Shown: piece after piece, positions 9,027 through 19,431 of the stretch
Numbering within the stretch: the stretch's first letter is position 1
Layout: every line of letters begins with the position of its first letter
Made by a program: the position numbers and the translations under genes
The notes under the pieces: model-generated
The model's database searches: none
The model's input: only the letters and a program-made list of their open reading frames with translations
Told to the model about the DNA's origin: nothing
Assembly: GCA_017460885.1 (NCBI GenBank)
Contig: JAFUAB010000037.1
Span: forward strand, 1-64,000
Source of the DNA: Lachnospiraceae bacterium
Lineage (GTDB): Bacteria > Bacillota > Clostridia > Lachnospirales > Lachnospiraceae
Reading direction: 5' to 3'
DNA length: 64,000 nucleotides

Positions 9027-10433
9027 ATGCATACTTTTGATATAAAGAAACAACAGCACATATATTTCATAGGTATAGGCGGTATCAGCATGAGCGGCCT
9101 GGCCGAGCTTTTGCTTTTTAACGGTCATAAGGTCACCGGCTCGGACGCAAGATCTTCTCTCCTGACGGAAAGGCTGGAGAAAAAGGGCGCCGTGATCTAT
9201 TATGATCAGACCGTGTGCCATATTCCGGATGATACCGATATGGTGGTTTATTCCGCCGCGATCCGTCCGGGCAATCCGGATCTGGATACTGCGGCTGCCA
9301 GAGGGATCCCCACACTGACCAGGGCAGAGCTGCTTGGTCAGGTGATGAAGGATTACAAATACTCGGTTGCGGTCAGCGGGACCCACGGCAAGACCACGAC
9401 TACCTCCATGATCTCGGAGATCCTGCTCGAAGCCGGTACCGATCCCACGCTTTCCATCGGAGGCATACTTCAGACGATAGGCGGTAACTTCCGCGTGGGC
9501 GGCAGCGATTACTTCGTAACGGAGGCATGTGAGTACACCAACAGTTTTTTGAGTTTTTTCCCTTATATCGGGATCATCCTCAATATTGACGCAGACCATC
9601 TCGATTTCTTTAAGGATCTGGATGATATCCGGCATTCCTTCCACGAATTCGCCAGACTGATACCCGGGGACGGACTCCTTATTGTTAATGAAGAAATACC
9701 ACGTTATGACGAATTCATAAGCGATCTCAAATGCCGTATAATAACGGTGGGCAAATCCGAAAAGTGCGATTATTACGAAAAGGATATCTCTCTCGACGAC
9801 AATGCTCACGCCACATTTACCGCCGTATGCTCGGATCCCGATATACCCGACCGGAGATTTACACTTGGGGTGCCCGGAGTGCATAATGTGTTCAACTCCC
9901 TGGCAGCCATCGCTCTGGCGGATGAGCTGGGAATAGATCCGGCCATTACCCGTAAGGCCCTGAAGGGATTCAAAGGATCGGACCGCAGATTCCAGTATAA
10001 AGGTGACATGCCCGCAGCCGACGGCTCCGGTACATTCAGCATATATGATGATTACGCCCACCATCCCACGGAGATACGAGCGACCATGAACACCGCCCTG
10101 AAGCTTAATCACAACGAGCTATGGGTAATATTCCAGCCTCACACCTACACCCGCACCAAGGTTCTGATAGACGACTTCGCGGAGGTTCTTGCGATGGCTG
10201 ACCATTGTATACTTACCGATATCTATGCGGCGCGCGAAAAGGACGATCTTGGAATAAGTTCAGACACCCTGGCAGACAGGATCCGGGCCAAAGGCAGGGA
10301 TTGTATACACATTTCCGCCTTTGATGATATCGGAAAATATGTTTCGCAAAATTGCACAAAAAATGATCTGTTGATAACAATGGGAGCGGGCGATGTCGTA
10401 AATATCGGCGAAGCGCTCCTGCAAAAAAAATGA
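9027..10433 (+). CDS. murC: UDP-N-acetylmuramate--L-alanine ligase
   Basis: Cytoplasmic ligase that adds L-Ala to UDP-MurNAc in peptidoglycan precursor synthesis. 468 residues. Seen: N-terminal Rossmann motif YFIGIGGISMSGLAELL, ATP-binding VSGTHGKTTTTSM near residue 115, central domain with ACEYTNSF, NIDADHLDFF and GVHNVFNS, and C-terminal YDDYAHHPTEI and FQPHTYTR. The ATG at 9027 has no Shine-Dalgarno sequence but fits the family N-terminus. It is divergent from glgC and ends in its own terminator. Confidence 0.97.
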   Translation: MHTFDIKKQQHIYFIGIGGISMSGLAELLLFNGHKVTGSDARSSLLTERLEKKGAVIYYDQTVCHIPDDTDMVVYSAAIRPGNPDLDTAAARGIPTLTRAELLGQVMKDYKYSVAVSGTHGKTTTTSMISEILLEAGTDPTLSIGGILQTIGGNFRVGGSDYFVTEACEYTNSFLSFFPYIGIILNIDADHLDFFKDLDDIRHSFHEFARLIPGDGLLIVNEEIPRYDEFISDLKCRIITVGKSEKCDYYEKDISLDDNAHATFTAVCSDPDIPDRRFTLGVPGVHNVFNSLAAIALADELGIDPAITRKALKGFKGSDRRFQYKGDMPAADGSGTFSIYDDYAHHPTEIRATMNTALKLNHNELWVIFQPHTYTRTKVLIDDFAEVLAMADHCILTDIYAAREKDDLGISSDTLADRIRAKGRDCIHISAFDDIGKYVSQNCTKNDLLITMGAGDVVNIGEALLQKK

Positions 10434-10630
10434 ATCCACATTATCCACATCTTCCGTTCGAGGTTTTTCCCCAAGGTGATGTGGATATTTTTTTGAAGAG
10501 ATCCCCGTTTATCCCGGGCCTTTATCAGAGTAAAAGGATTTATCCACTTTTCTGTCAATTAATGTGGATAACCGACGGAATATAATTCGTGAGATTTACC
10601 ATTTAGCATTTTTGTCCACACTGTTATAAT
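10432..10630 (+). promoter_or_regulatory. DnaA-box cluster and promoter of the dnaD-like operon
   Basis: Against the DnaA-box consensus TTATCCACA there are two perfect sites (10441-10449 plus, 10563-10571 minus) and three one-mismatch sites (10480-10488 minus, 10540-10548 plus, 10612-10620 plus). The last occupies the spacer of a promoter with -10 TATAAT at 10625-10630 and a -35 TTAGCA 16 nt upstream, so DnaA bound there would cover the promoter. Autoregulation of a replication operon by DnaA is inference. Confidence 0.6.
10443..10494 (+). terminator. Terminator of murC
   Basis: Stem ATCCACATC (10443-10451) with GATGTGGAT (10478-10486) followed by seven T. The stem arms are themselves DnaA-box-like, so the element may serve twice. 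Confidence 0.7.
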
Positions 10631-10663
10631 CATAGACGCTAAACTTGTGATTGGTGGTTACAT

Positions 10664-11776
10664 ATGGGAAATTTCAGGATCTATCAGGAAGATGCCAGCG
10701 ACTTTACCGTCGTGAACAATCTTTTTATTGATAATTATATGGCTGACGCCAACGACGCTCAGCTTAAGATTTATCTGTACCTTTTGCGTATGCTGAATGC
10801 GGCACTGCCCACCGGCGTGTCGGATATCGCGGATCGCTTCAATTATACCGAAAAGGACGTAAACCGTGCCCTGGATTACTGGGACAACAAGGGCGTGATA
10901 CGCCTCGAACGGGCTCCTTCCGGAGAGCTGGCCGGAGTGCGCATAATATCCCTGCGCGATACTGCCCGGTCCTCCGCTGACATTGATGATGTTTCCGTCA
11001 CAACGCCCGATGCGGCATCCCTTTCCGGACAGTCGTATCAGGATCCGTCAGTCTCTGTAAGGGAGAGCAATGTGCCTGCCGGTAACGGGAGTACTCCGAT
11101 CATCAGCATCAGGGATTATTCCAAGCCGCAGTATACCAGTGATGACCTGAACAGGTTCCGTGCCAAAGCAGCGGAATCGGACATCTTTTATCTGGCAGAG
11201 ATATACCTCAAGAGGGAACTCACACAGGATGATATAGTTACACTGATGTATATATCGGAGCAGCTCGGCTTCAGTGACGAGCTTATAGACTACCTGCTGG
11301 AGATGTGCGCCGACAAGGGCAAAACCTCCATCCGATATGTGGAGAAGGTCGCTCTGGACTGGGCTCAGAACGGGATCACTACGCCCAAACAGGCTTCCGA
11401 ACACCTCGGTAAATACGATTCCGCCTACAAGATCATGAGAGCGCTGGGCAAGAACAGCGATCCCTCCACGGTTGAGCTCGAGTATATCAACAAATGGCGT
11501 AATTCCTACGGATTTGACAACGCAGTTATCCTGGAGGCATGTGCCCGCACCGTTATGAGTACGGACAGATCCAGGTTCAGGTATGCGGACTCGATACTTG
11601 CCGATTGGAAGCAAAAGGGTGTACATACGGTTGCGGATATATCCAAACTGGACCCGCAAAAGAAGCCGCAGACTCCGGCCGACAAGCAGCCTACGGGCGG
11701 CAAGAACAAATTCAACCAGTTCACTCAGAACAAATATGACTTTGACGAACTTGAAAGGAAGCTGATCAGCAACTGA
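10664..11776 (+). CDS. DnaD/DnaB-domain replication initiation protein
   Basis: Firmicutes primosome protein helping load the replicative helicase at origins and restart sites. 370 residues: an N-terminal winged-helix-like region (about 20-90, FIDNYMADANDAQLKIYLYLL), a Ser/Asp-rich linker (about 110-165), then two DnaD C-terminal-type helical domains (about 170-245, ELTQDDIVTLMYISEQLGFS; about 275-335, YINKWRNSYGFDNAVILEA), and a basic Asn/Gln-rich tail. The following helicase-loader gene starts 1 nt after its stop, so the pair is co-translated. GGTGG precedes the ATG. Assignment to DnaD rather than DnaB of the Bacillus scheme is uncertain. Confidence 0.9.
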   Translation: MGNFRIYQEDASDFTVVNNLFIDNYMADANDAQLKIYLYLLRMLNAALPTGVSDIADRFNYTEKDVNRALDYWDNKGVIRLERAPSGELAGVRIISLRDTARSSADIDDVSVTTPDAASLSGQSYQDPSVSVRESNVPAGNGSTPIISIRDYSKPQYTSDDLNRFRAKAAESDIFYLAEIYLKRELTQDDIVTLMYISEQLGFSDELIDYLLEMCADKGKTSIRYVEKVALDWAQNGITTPKQASEHLGKYDSAYKIMRALGKNSDPSTVELEYINKWRNSYGFDNAVILEACARTVMSTDRSRFRYADSILADWKQKGVHTVADISKLDPQKKPQTPADKQPTGGKNKFNQFTQNKYDFDELERKLISN

Positions 11777-11777
11777 T

Positions 11778-12752
11778 ATGGGACTGACAAAATCTCAATA
11801 CGAAAGAATATCAAGTGAATACAGTGCCAGAAGATCCCGTGCACTCTCGGCACGTGACAAAAAACTTGCCGATATACGTATTAAGTATCCGGAGTATTCA
11901 GCGCTCGAGGACGAGTCCACCACTGCGGCTGTCGGCTTTGCCAGGAAATTTCTCGATAATCCCGGTATGTCCCTGGAGACGATGGACGAGGAGCTGCACA
12001 GCCTGTCCGAACGCAGAACCGCCTTTCTCAGGGCAAGGGATATCGATCCGGCCGATCTGGAGCCTCACTATACATGTCCCGACTGTCAGGATACCGGTTT
12101 CATCGGCAATGTCAAATGCCATTGCTTCAGACAGGCAGAGATCGAGCTGATGTATGACAGATCCAACATCAGACCTTTGCTTGCCGTCAATAATTTTGAT
12201 AATCTCAGAGAAGACCTTTATGAAGGTGATGATCTGAATCATTTTAAGGAAGCCGTGATGTGGTGCCACAGGTTCATCGACAGCTTTGATTCCGAATACG
12301 GGAATCTGATGCTCACGGGGACCGTCGGCACAGGCAAGTCTTTTCTGTCCTGCTGTATTGCAGGCGAATTACTCAGATCCGGACATTCCGTACTCTACTT
12401 TTCCGCTGCCGATTTCTTCAGATCCTACGGTGATCTGATGTACGGCCGCAGCAAAAACACCGAGGAGGACTCCTCCCTGTATGACAGTGATGTTTTTGCC
12501 TGCGATCTTTTGATAATCGACGACCTCGGCACAGAGCTTCAGGGCGATTTTTCCGCATCCGGGCTTTTTAACTGCCTGAGTGCGCGTCATAACGCCGCCA
12601 GATCTACGATAATAAATACCAATCTGTCACTCTCGGACCTTCATGAACGCTATAGTGACAGGGTATTTTCCAGACTTACAGGTTACTATCGTATACTTAA
12701 ACTTACAGGAAGCGACCTCAGAATGAAGACCAGAAATATAGGAGACAACTAA
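11778..12752 (+). CDS. DnaC/DnaI-like helicase loader ATPase
   Basis: AAA+ ATPase that delivers the replicative helicase to DNA. 324 residues: a helical N-terminus, a zinc-binding segment CPDCQDTGF...CHCF near residue 98-115, Walker A GTVGTGKSF near residue 180 and Walker B LLIIDDLGTE near residue 247, followed by the sensor TIINTNLS and an arginine-rich YSDRVFSRL. It is placed tightly between the dnaD-like gene and the PRPP synthetase gene. Its helicase partner DnaB is encoded at 34703-36064 on the other strand. Confidence 0.93.
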   Translation: MGLTKSQYERISSEYSARRSRALSARDKKLADIRIKYPEYSALEDESTTAAVGFARKFLDNPGMSLETMDEELHSLSERRTAFLRARDIDPADLEPHYTCPDCQDTGFIGNVKCHCFRQAEIELMYDRSNIRPLLAVNNFDNLREDLYEGDDLNHFKEAVMWCHRFIDSFDSEYGNLMLTGTVGTGKSFLSCCIAGELLRSGHSVLYFSAADFFRSYGDLMYGRSKNTEEDSSLYDSDVFACDLLIIDDLGTELQGDFSASGLFNCLSARHNAARSTIINTNLSLSDLHERYSDRVFSRLTGYYRILKLTGSDLRMKTRNIGDN

Positions 12753-12753
12753 A

Positions 12754-13941
12754 ATGCCAAAAAGGGAAGAAAAAAGAAATCTGCAAACCATACCCGTAGG
12801 TTCTCTCGGCCTGATCCCGTTAGAGGGCTGCCGCGGACTCGGTAAAGAAGTCGATGACTACCTGGTCAGATGGCGTACAGAGCGTGAGAATGAACACCAT
12901 GACTCGCTTGCCTTTTCGGGCTACCGCAGACCGAGCTATATTATCGAAGCGAAGGTTCCGAGATTCGGTTCGGGCGAGGCCAAGGGACAGATCCTCGAAT
13001 CAGTCAGGGGTTCCGATCTGTATATTCTCGTGGATGTGGCAAATTACAGCCTGACATATTCTCTGTGCGGTCATGAGAATCACATGTCTCCGGATGACCA
13101 CTATCAGGATCTCAAGCGTATCATAGCAGCTGTCGGCGGCAAGGCCCGCAGGATCACGGTCATAATGCCATTCCTGTATGAGAGCCGCCAGCACAAGAGG
13201 ACGGCGAGAGAATCCCTGGACTGCGCACTTGCACTGCAGGAACTTGTCAATATGGGTGTAGACAACATCATCACCTTTGATGCCCATGACTCCAGAGTAC
13301 AGAACGCCATCCCTCTTCACGGATTCGAAACCGTACAGCCTGCGTATCAGTTCATCAAAGGACTGCTGAATAACGTAAAAGGGCTGCAGATCGATGCCGA
13401 TCATATGATGGTAGTCAGTCCCGACGAGGGCGGTATGAGCAGAGCGATATATATTGCCAACGTTCTCTGTCTGGATATGGGTATGTTCTATAAGCGCCGG
13501 GATTACACACGTCTGGTCGACGGCAGAAATCCCATAGTGGCCCACGAATTCCTGGGAAGCAGCGTAGAGGGCAAGGATCTGATCATTATAGACGATATGA
13601 TCTCCTCGGGCGAAAGCGTGCTGGAGGTAGCTTATGCCCTTAAGAAAAAGGGCGCAGGCAGGATATTTATCTTTGTCACCTTCGGTCTGTTTACCGCAGG
13701 TCTCGAGCCCTTTGACAAAGCCTTTGAAGATGGTGTGATCACGAACGTGCTTACCACCAACCTGATCTACCAGACTCCGGAGCTGCTGTCCCGCAGCTGG
13801 TATATCAACTGCGACCTGAGCAAATATATCGCATATATCATAGATACATTGAACCACGATTCTTCGATCAGCGACCTGCTGAATCCGGTTGAGCGTATCC
13901 AGACCATTGTTGCGAGATATAATAACGGTGAACTCAGCTGA
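12754..13941 (+). CDS. prs: Ribose-phosphate pyrophosphokinase
   Basis: Makes PRPP from ribose-5-phosphate and ATP for nucleotide, His and Trp synthesis. 395 residues, longer than the classical ~315, with an extra N-terminal region. Motifs: MPFLYESRQHKRT (ATP loop), ITFDAHDSRVQNAIP, VVSPDEGGMSR, and the PRPP-binding IIIDDMISSGES. This longer type occurs in several Clostridia (from memory). It begins 1 nt after the helicase-loader stop, with AGGAGA upstream inside that gene, and closes the operon. A possible second prs elsewhere cannot be judged. Confidence 0.93.
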   Translation: MPKREEKRNLQTIPVGSLGLIPLEGCRGLGKEVDDYLVRWRTERENEHHDSLAFSGYRRPSYIIEAKVPRFGSGEAKGQILESVRGSDLYILVDVANYSLTYSLCGHENHMSPDDHYQDLKRIIAAVGGKARRITVIMPFLYESRQHKRTARESLDCALALQELVNMGVDNIITFDAHDSRVQNAIPLHGFETVQPAYQFIKGLLNNVKGLQIDADHMMVVSPDEGGMSRAIYIANVLCLDMGMFYKRRDYTRLVDGRNPIVAHEFLGSSVEGKDLIIIDDMISSGESVLEVAYALKKKGAGRIFIFVTFGLFTAGLEPFDKAFEDGVITNVLTTNLIYQTPELLSRSWYINCDLSKYIAYIIDTLNHDSSISDLLNPVERIQTIVARYNNGELS

Positions 13942-13972
13942 TCATTTGCGAAACACCGATCAAATCAGTCTT

Positions 13973-16519
13973 TCATTTGACGTAAGTGATAAATCTGTAA
14001 CCGCTTGATCTGAAGGTATTATCCATTTCGGTAATACCTTCTTTTCTTAACTCTCCGGCAGACGGATCGTATACCACTATCTGACTTTCGTTAAATCCCG
14101 TGATCAGCACCGCGGAATTATCCTGCTGTATCGCAAGCACGGGAATATCCATATTGACATAATACAGCACCGCATCCAGACTGCATCCGTTCAGATTGAG
14201 CACGGTCCCGGTATCCATAAACTGTTCCAGTATCTGATACGCATTCTTTCCCTGATTGAGCAAAATACGTGAATTGGTCGTTATCCCCTCGAACGCGAGC
14301 ATTTCGTCAATGCATGCGGCCAGCGAATATTCAGGTTCCACCTTCTCAGGCTCAGTAATTGCCATGATCTGGTTTTTCCCCGCCCTGGTAGTCTTGTACC
14401 ATATGTAATTTCCGTTTTCCTCGAGAACTATTCCGGATCTTGAATAAGCATAATTCACCGCATTGGCTGCTTCCATGTACGATGAAAGAAATCCTGTCAG
14501 ACCATACACGTAATACTGGTAAGGACGTGATCCGGTCTCTATGTTCAGTACTCTCGAGCCCTCGGTAACAGTTTCCCGGGGCGTAAGGAACATGATCTCA
14601 TCCATGTTCAGCTCGGCTTTCATGCTTATCTGCACGACAGTCTCAAGAAGCTCGGTAACCACCTTTACCGGGGCATTGACATATGGCTCTCTTTCGGTTG
14701 TTCTGACTATCTGATCGTCGCTTACATACTCATATCGTCCGGTGGCTGCCGTATATTCGGCCCTCCGTAGTGTAACCATATCGTTACCGAACTCGCAGTC
14801 CATTACATAGATGTCAGGCTCGGAATAGGTCTTCAGTATCTCTCCCGATACATCCCTGATCACCAGTTTATACATGGGAAAGATAACGTTTCCGTCCACA
14901 TCCGTCATGACATCCCTCGACTTGGCCATACCGTAAACCATATCCTCTCCCATAAATCCGAGAGGCATGATGTATTCCCCGTATCCGGCTCTGATATCCT
15001 CGCTGATCCCGGTAGCGAGATTTATGAGTCTGAGTTTTGTACAGCTGTATACTCCACCGTCAGTCTGCCACAAAAGCATCTGCCCGCTGGACGAAACCTT
15101 ATAGGAATCATCCTCCAGTGAATCCGCCACTACCATAAGATGCTTTGCCGCAGTATCAACCTCGTATACACTTCTGTCCAGCATAAAATACTGATGACCT
15201 TCTCTGTCCGCATAGCTGAGCTCTTCTATGTTTTTCATCAAAATGGACGGAGACCCGGTGTAGTCGACATATGCAAGCTCCTCGATCGTATTATACGCCC
15301 GGTTATACGTGTAGATACTGATTCCGACTCTGCCTTCATGCTGTCCCCGGTTCATATATCCATACACCATAAACTCCACGTCGCCTGTTTCATCAACCGA
15401 CAAAATATGTATCTTATGCTCAGAATGCATGCATCTGAGATCCTTAGGATCATCATTCAGGAAAGTGTAGATAACCGAGACTCTCTGGTTGGCACAGCTT
15501 ACCCCAACCAGCTTGCCACCGTCCGCAAATGCAAACTCATTTCCCCCGTCGCTTTCAACAAATTCCATATCAGGATCCGCAAACCCGAGCTCGATCTGAT
15601 CACCCGCATAAATATCCCTGCTCTCATCGGGGATCTGTACAAGATGTCTTTCCCATCCCAACAGATAGATCCTGTCGGATGTATATCTTATGCGGTAATA
15701 TTCGCTGACGTTGCAGAGAGCATTTCCGGACTCCTCCAGTATATATACGGAATAATCGACCCTGAAGTATCCGAAGACAGAAGTCAGTTCCGATATCGTG
15801 ATCCTGGGCCTGCCTATCCGTGATACAGTCAGATCCCCCCAGGTTACCTGCTTAAAGCTTGAGTGTATATCGGTGTACATGAAGCTCGAATTATCGCCGG
15901 TAGAGTCCGACTCCAGATACCTGGTCAGTTCCTTTGCCCGTTCCTTATCAAAGGTTCTGTCCGAGAAATCACAGACATACGCGATCTTTTCCTCTACATG
16001 CAGATCCTCCGACCAGATCAGACGGGTATAATATCTTATCTCCGAATGTTCCGGTGTACTCAGGACAAGAACGAGCATATACTCATCGCCGTCTTCTATC
16101 AGATCCTTTATCGTGAAATTCCCCGTGATCAGATCTCCCGAACCGGAGTTGAATTTAATATCTGTCTTTTCCACAAGACGCGAACCGTCAAGGCTTCTGA
16201 CCTCAAAATATATCCCACCGACTTTTTTGCCGTATGTATCCACCTCAAAGTTTACACGTCTGTCCGCACCGACGATCGTCAGATTATCGCGCATAATACC
16301 CGTTTCCATCTCATTCAGATAGCCGTAGAGATAGTTTACGTCCATTTCTCCGACCTTGAGATGGACAACGGGAAGCGTAGCCTCAGCCATATCCATGGTC
16401 ATATCCACATTACCCTGATTCAGATAACGGCTGAAGCACAAACAGGCCACCGCAAATACGGTGGCCAGATATATTACTTTTATGATACCGGTAAGGAATT
16501 TTTTGTTAACGGCATTCAT
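13973..16519 (-). CDS. Membrane-anchored protein with C39-peptidase-like C-terminus, coupled to atpC
   Basis: 848 residues. One N-terminal membrane helix (about 10-30), then a long exported region rich in short beta strands, and a C-terminal ~130 residues that resemble the C39/papain-like fold: SLAACIDEMLAFEG, a GCSLDAVLYYVNMDIPVLAI strand, and AVLITGFNESQIVVYDP. The positions where such peptidases carry catalytic Cys and His appear to be Tyr/Ser and Ser, so the domain is probably non-catalytic (inference). Its ATG follows the atpC stop codon with no gap and no separate SD, so it should be translated with the ATP synthase genes. Function unknown; it may be an envelope factor linked to energetics. 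No terminator is visible before the convergent prs end. Confidence 0.85.
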   Translation of the reverse strand: MNAVNKKFLTGIIKVIYLATVFAVACLCFSRYLNQGNVDMTMDMAEATLPVVHLKVGEMDVNYLYGYLNEMETGIMRDNLTIVGADRRVNFEVDTYGKKVGGIYFEVRSLDGSRLVEKTDIKFNSGSGDLITGNFTIKDLIEDGDEYMLVLVLSTPEHSEIRYYTRLIWSEDLHVEEKIAYVCDFSDRTFDKERAKELTRYLESDSTGDNSSFMYTDIHSSFKQVTWGDLTVSRIGRPRITISELTSVFGYFRVDYSVYILEESGNALCNVSEYYRIRYTSDRIYLLGWERHLVQIPDESRDIYAGDQIELGFADPDMEFVESDGGNEFAFADGGKLVGVSCANQRVSVIYTFLNDDPKDLRCMHSEHKIHILSVDETGDVEFMVYGYMNRGQHEGRVGISIYTYNRAYNTIEELAYVDYTGSPSILMKNIEELSYADREGHQYFMLDRSVYEVDTAAKHLMVVADSLEDDSYKVSSSGQMLLWQTDGGVYSCTKLRLINLATGISEDIRAGYGEYIMPLGFMGEDMVYGMAKSRDVMTDVDGNVIFPMYKLVIRDVSGEILKTYSEPDIYVMDCEFGNDMVTLRRAEYTAATGRYEYVSDDQIVRTTEREPYVNAPVKVVTELLETVVQISMKAELNMDEIMFLTPRETVTEGSRVLNIETGSRPYQYYVYGLTGFLSSYMEAANAVNYAYSRSGIVLEENGNYIWYKTTRAGKNQIMAITEPEKVEPEYSLAACIDEMLAFEGITTNSRILLNQGKNAYQILEQFMDTGTVLNLNGCSLDAVLYYVNMDIPVLAIQQDNSAVLITGFNESQIVVYDPSAGELRKEGITEMDNTFRSSGYRFITYVK

Positions 16520-16921
16520 TTACTTAAGTACGCTGATCCTCGTCATGGCTTTCCTGAGTGCCTGCTCCGCCCGGGCTACATCAATGCCCTCGGGAAGCTC
16601 CTTTATACGCCTTTCGGCTCTGTCTTTGGCGGCCTCGGCGCGTTCTTCGTCTATCTCACCCGGCCACTCGATGATCTCAGCCAGTATTGTGACCTGCTCG
16701 GGAAGGACCTCTGCGAATCCCGCATGAAGAGCCGCATTCTTCGATTCTCCATCCCTGGTAATGGTGAGGATGCCCGGAGCAACGACCATAGACATAGGGA
16801 TATGTCCGCGGTAAATGCCCACTTCTCCCTCATAGGTATTGAACTCCACCATATCCACATCGCCTTCATAGAACCTGCGGTCGGGAGTTATTATCTTTAA
16901 TTGAAACCTGGTGTCTTCCAA
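16520..16921 (-). CDS. atpC: ATP synthase F1 epsilon subunit
   Basis: Central-stalk subunit that couples rotation to catalysis and inhibits ATP hydrolysis. About 133 residues from TTG at 16921, chosen because GGAGG lies 8 nt upstream and the family start FQLKIITPDRRFYEGDV follows; an in-frame codon at 16936 would place the start on top of the SD. Beta-sandwich (GEVGIYRGHIPMSMVVAPG) then the two-helix C-terminus (DEERAEAAKDRAERRI). 26 nt downstream of atpD. Confidence 0.95.
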   Translation of the reverse strand: MEDTRFQLKIITPDRRFYEGDVDMVEFNTYEGEVGIYRGHIPMSMVVAPGILTITRDGESKNAALHAGFAEVLPEQVTILAEIIEWPGEIDEERAEAAKDRAERRIKELPEGIDVARAEQALRKAMTRISVLK

Positions 16922-16947
16922 GACCTGTTCCTCCAATGACTGCCGGA

Positions 16948-18375
<1,428 letters not shown>

Positions 18376-18391
18376 TTATATTACAATCTCA

Positions 18392-18546
18392 GGAACTGTT
18401 GCAAAATAACTTGATCATTTGTCTCGGCTAAATTGTCCATATGCTTCTTCAGAAAGCCTCGGCGTAGCCCACTACGCCTACGTTTTCTTCATTGCATATG
18501 AACATTTATCCTTTGCCAACTGTTCAAGTTATTTATGAACAGTTCC
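18392..18546. repeat. 155-bp imperfect palindromic element between atpG and atpD
   Basis: Three pairs of inverted segments share one centre: GGAACTGTT/AACAGTTCC at 18392/18546, CATATGC/GCATATG at 18438-18444/18494-18500, and GGCGTAG/CTACGCC at 18461-18478. The arms also match at AATAACTTG/CAAGTTATT. It could be a MITE-like insertion or an RNA foldback inside the operon transcript. No transposase is present. Confidence 0.75.
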
Positions 18547-18556
18547 ATATTATTTG

Positions 18557-19417
18557 CTATGAAATAGCATTTGCTCCGGCTATGATCTCCGTCAGCTCCT
18601 GAGTGATAGCACCCTGTCTTGCACGGTTGTACTGAAGCGAAAGCTTTGAGATCATCTCCTCGGCATTGCTCGTAGCCGAATCCATCGCCTGCATCCTGGC
18701 ACCGTTCTCACTGGCTACCGATTCGATCATCCCGCCGTATATCAGACTGTTGACATACTTGGGCACGATCAGCTCCAGTGCCTCCTCTTCCTCGGGCTCA
18801 AAATTCATAACCGCCTTGGAACCGGATCCTTCGCCTTCGGCTTCCTCAGGTACATCCACCGGAAGAAGCTTAAGCAGTGTGGGCTCATGAACTACTGTAT
18901 TTTTAAATCTTGTATATGCCAGATACAGAGTGCCGATCTTACCCGACGAATAATCCTCAAGAGCCTTAGCTCCTATCAGCATTGCATCCGGGTACGCGGG
19001 AGCATCTATGCAATCGGAATAATCCTCTGCCATATTGTATCCGCCACGCACCAGACCTTCACGACCCTTACGGCCGATGTTATAGATATCGGTCTTTGAA
19101 GGATCAAAGCCGGCGTCTCTGACAAGTCTGACGATATTGGAATTATATCCGCCTGCCAGTCCTCTGTTGGATGTAATGACAATGATACCGATCCGGTCAC
19201 TGTCAACACCTGAAACAAAAGGATGAACGATGCCTCTGGTCTTGGAAAGGACAGATGTTACCGTTTCGTAAACACTGTCAAAATAAGGCTTTGCGTTCTC
19301 GGCACGTCCCTTGGCACGCTGAAGCTTGACAGTAGAAACAAGCTTCATGGCCTTGGTGATCTGCTGGGTACTCTGTATACTGGTTCTACGCCTTTTTATG
19401 TCTCTCATTGAGGCCAT
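18557..19417 (-). CDS. atpG: ATP synthase F1 gamma subunit
   Basis: Rotating central shaft of F1. 286 residues. N-terminal coiled-coil start MASMRDIKRRRTSIQSTQQI, ITSNRGLAGGYNSN, and C-terminal MQAMDSATSNAEEMI and NRARQGAITQELTEIIAGA. It follows atpA by 14 bp. Confidence 0.98.
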   Translation of the reverse strand: MASMRDIKRRRTSIQSTQQITKAMKLVSTVKLQRAKGRAENAKPYFDSVYETVTSVLSKTRGIVHPFVSGVDSDRIGIIVITSNRGLAGGYNSNIVRLVRDAGFDPSKTDIYNIGRKGREGLVRGGYNMAEDYSDCIDAPAYPDAMLIGAKALEDYSSGKIGTLYLAYTRFKNTVVHEPTLLKLLPVDVPEEAEGEGSGSKAVMNFEPEEEEALELIVPKYVNSLIYGGMIESVASENGARMQAMDSATSNAEEMISKLSLQYNRARQGAITQELTEIIAGANAIS

Positions 19418-19431
19418 AACGCATTATCCTC

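Noticed and set aside
10432-10663. Chromosomal origin of replication from the DnaA boxes
   Set aside because: No dnaA or dnaN gene is adjacent, no AT-rich unwinding element is obvious, and the boxes fit operon control better.
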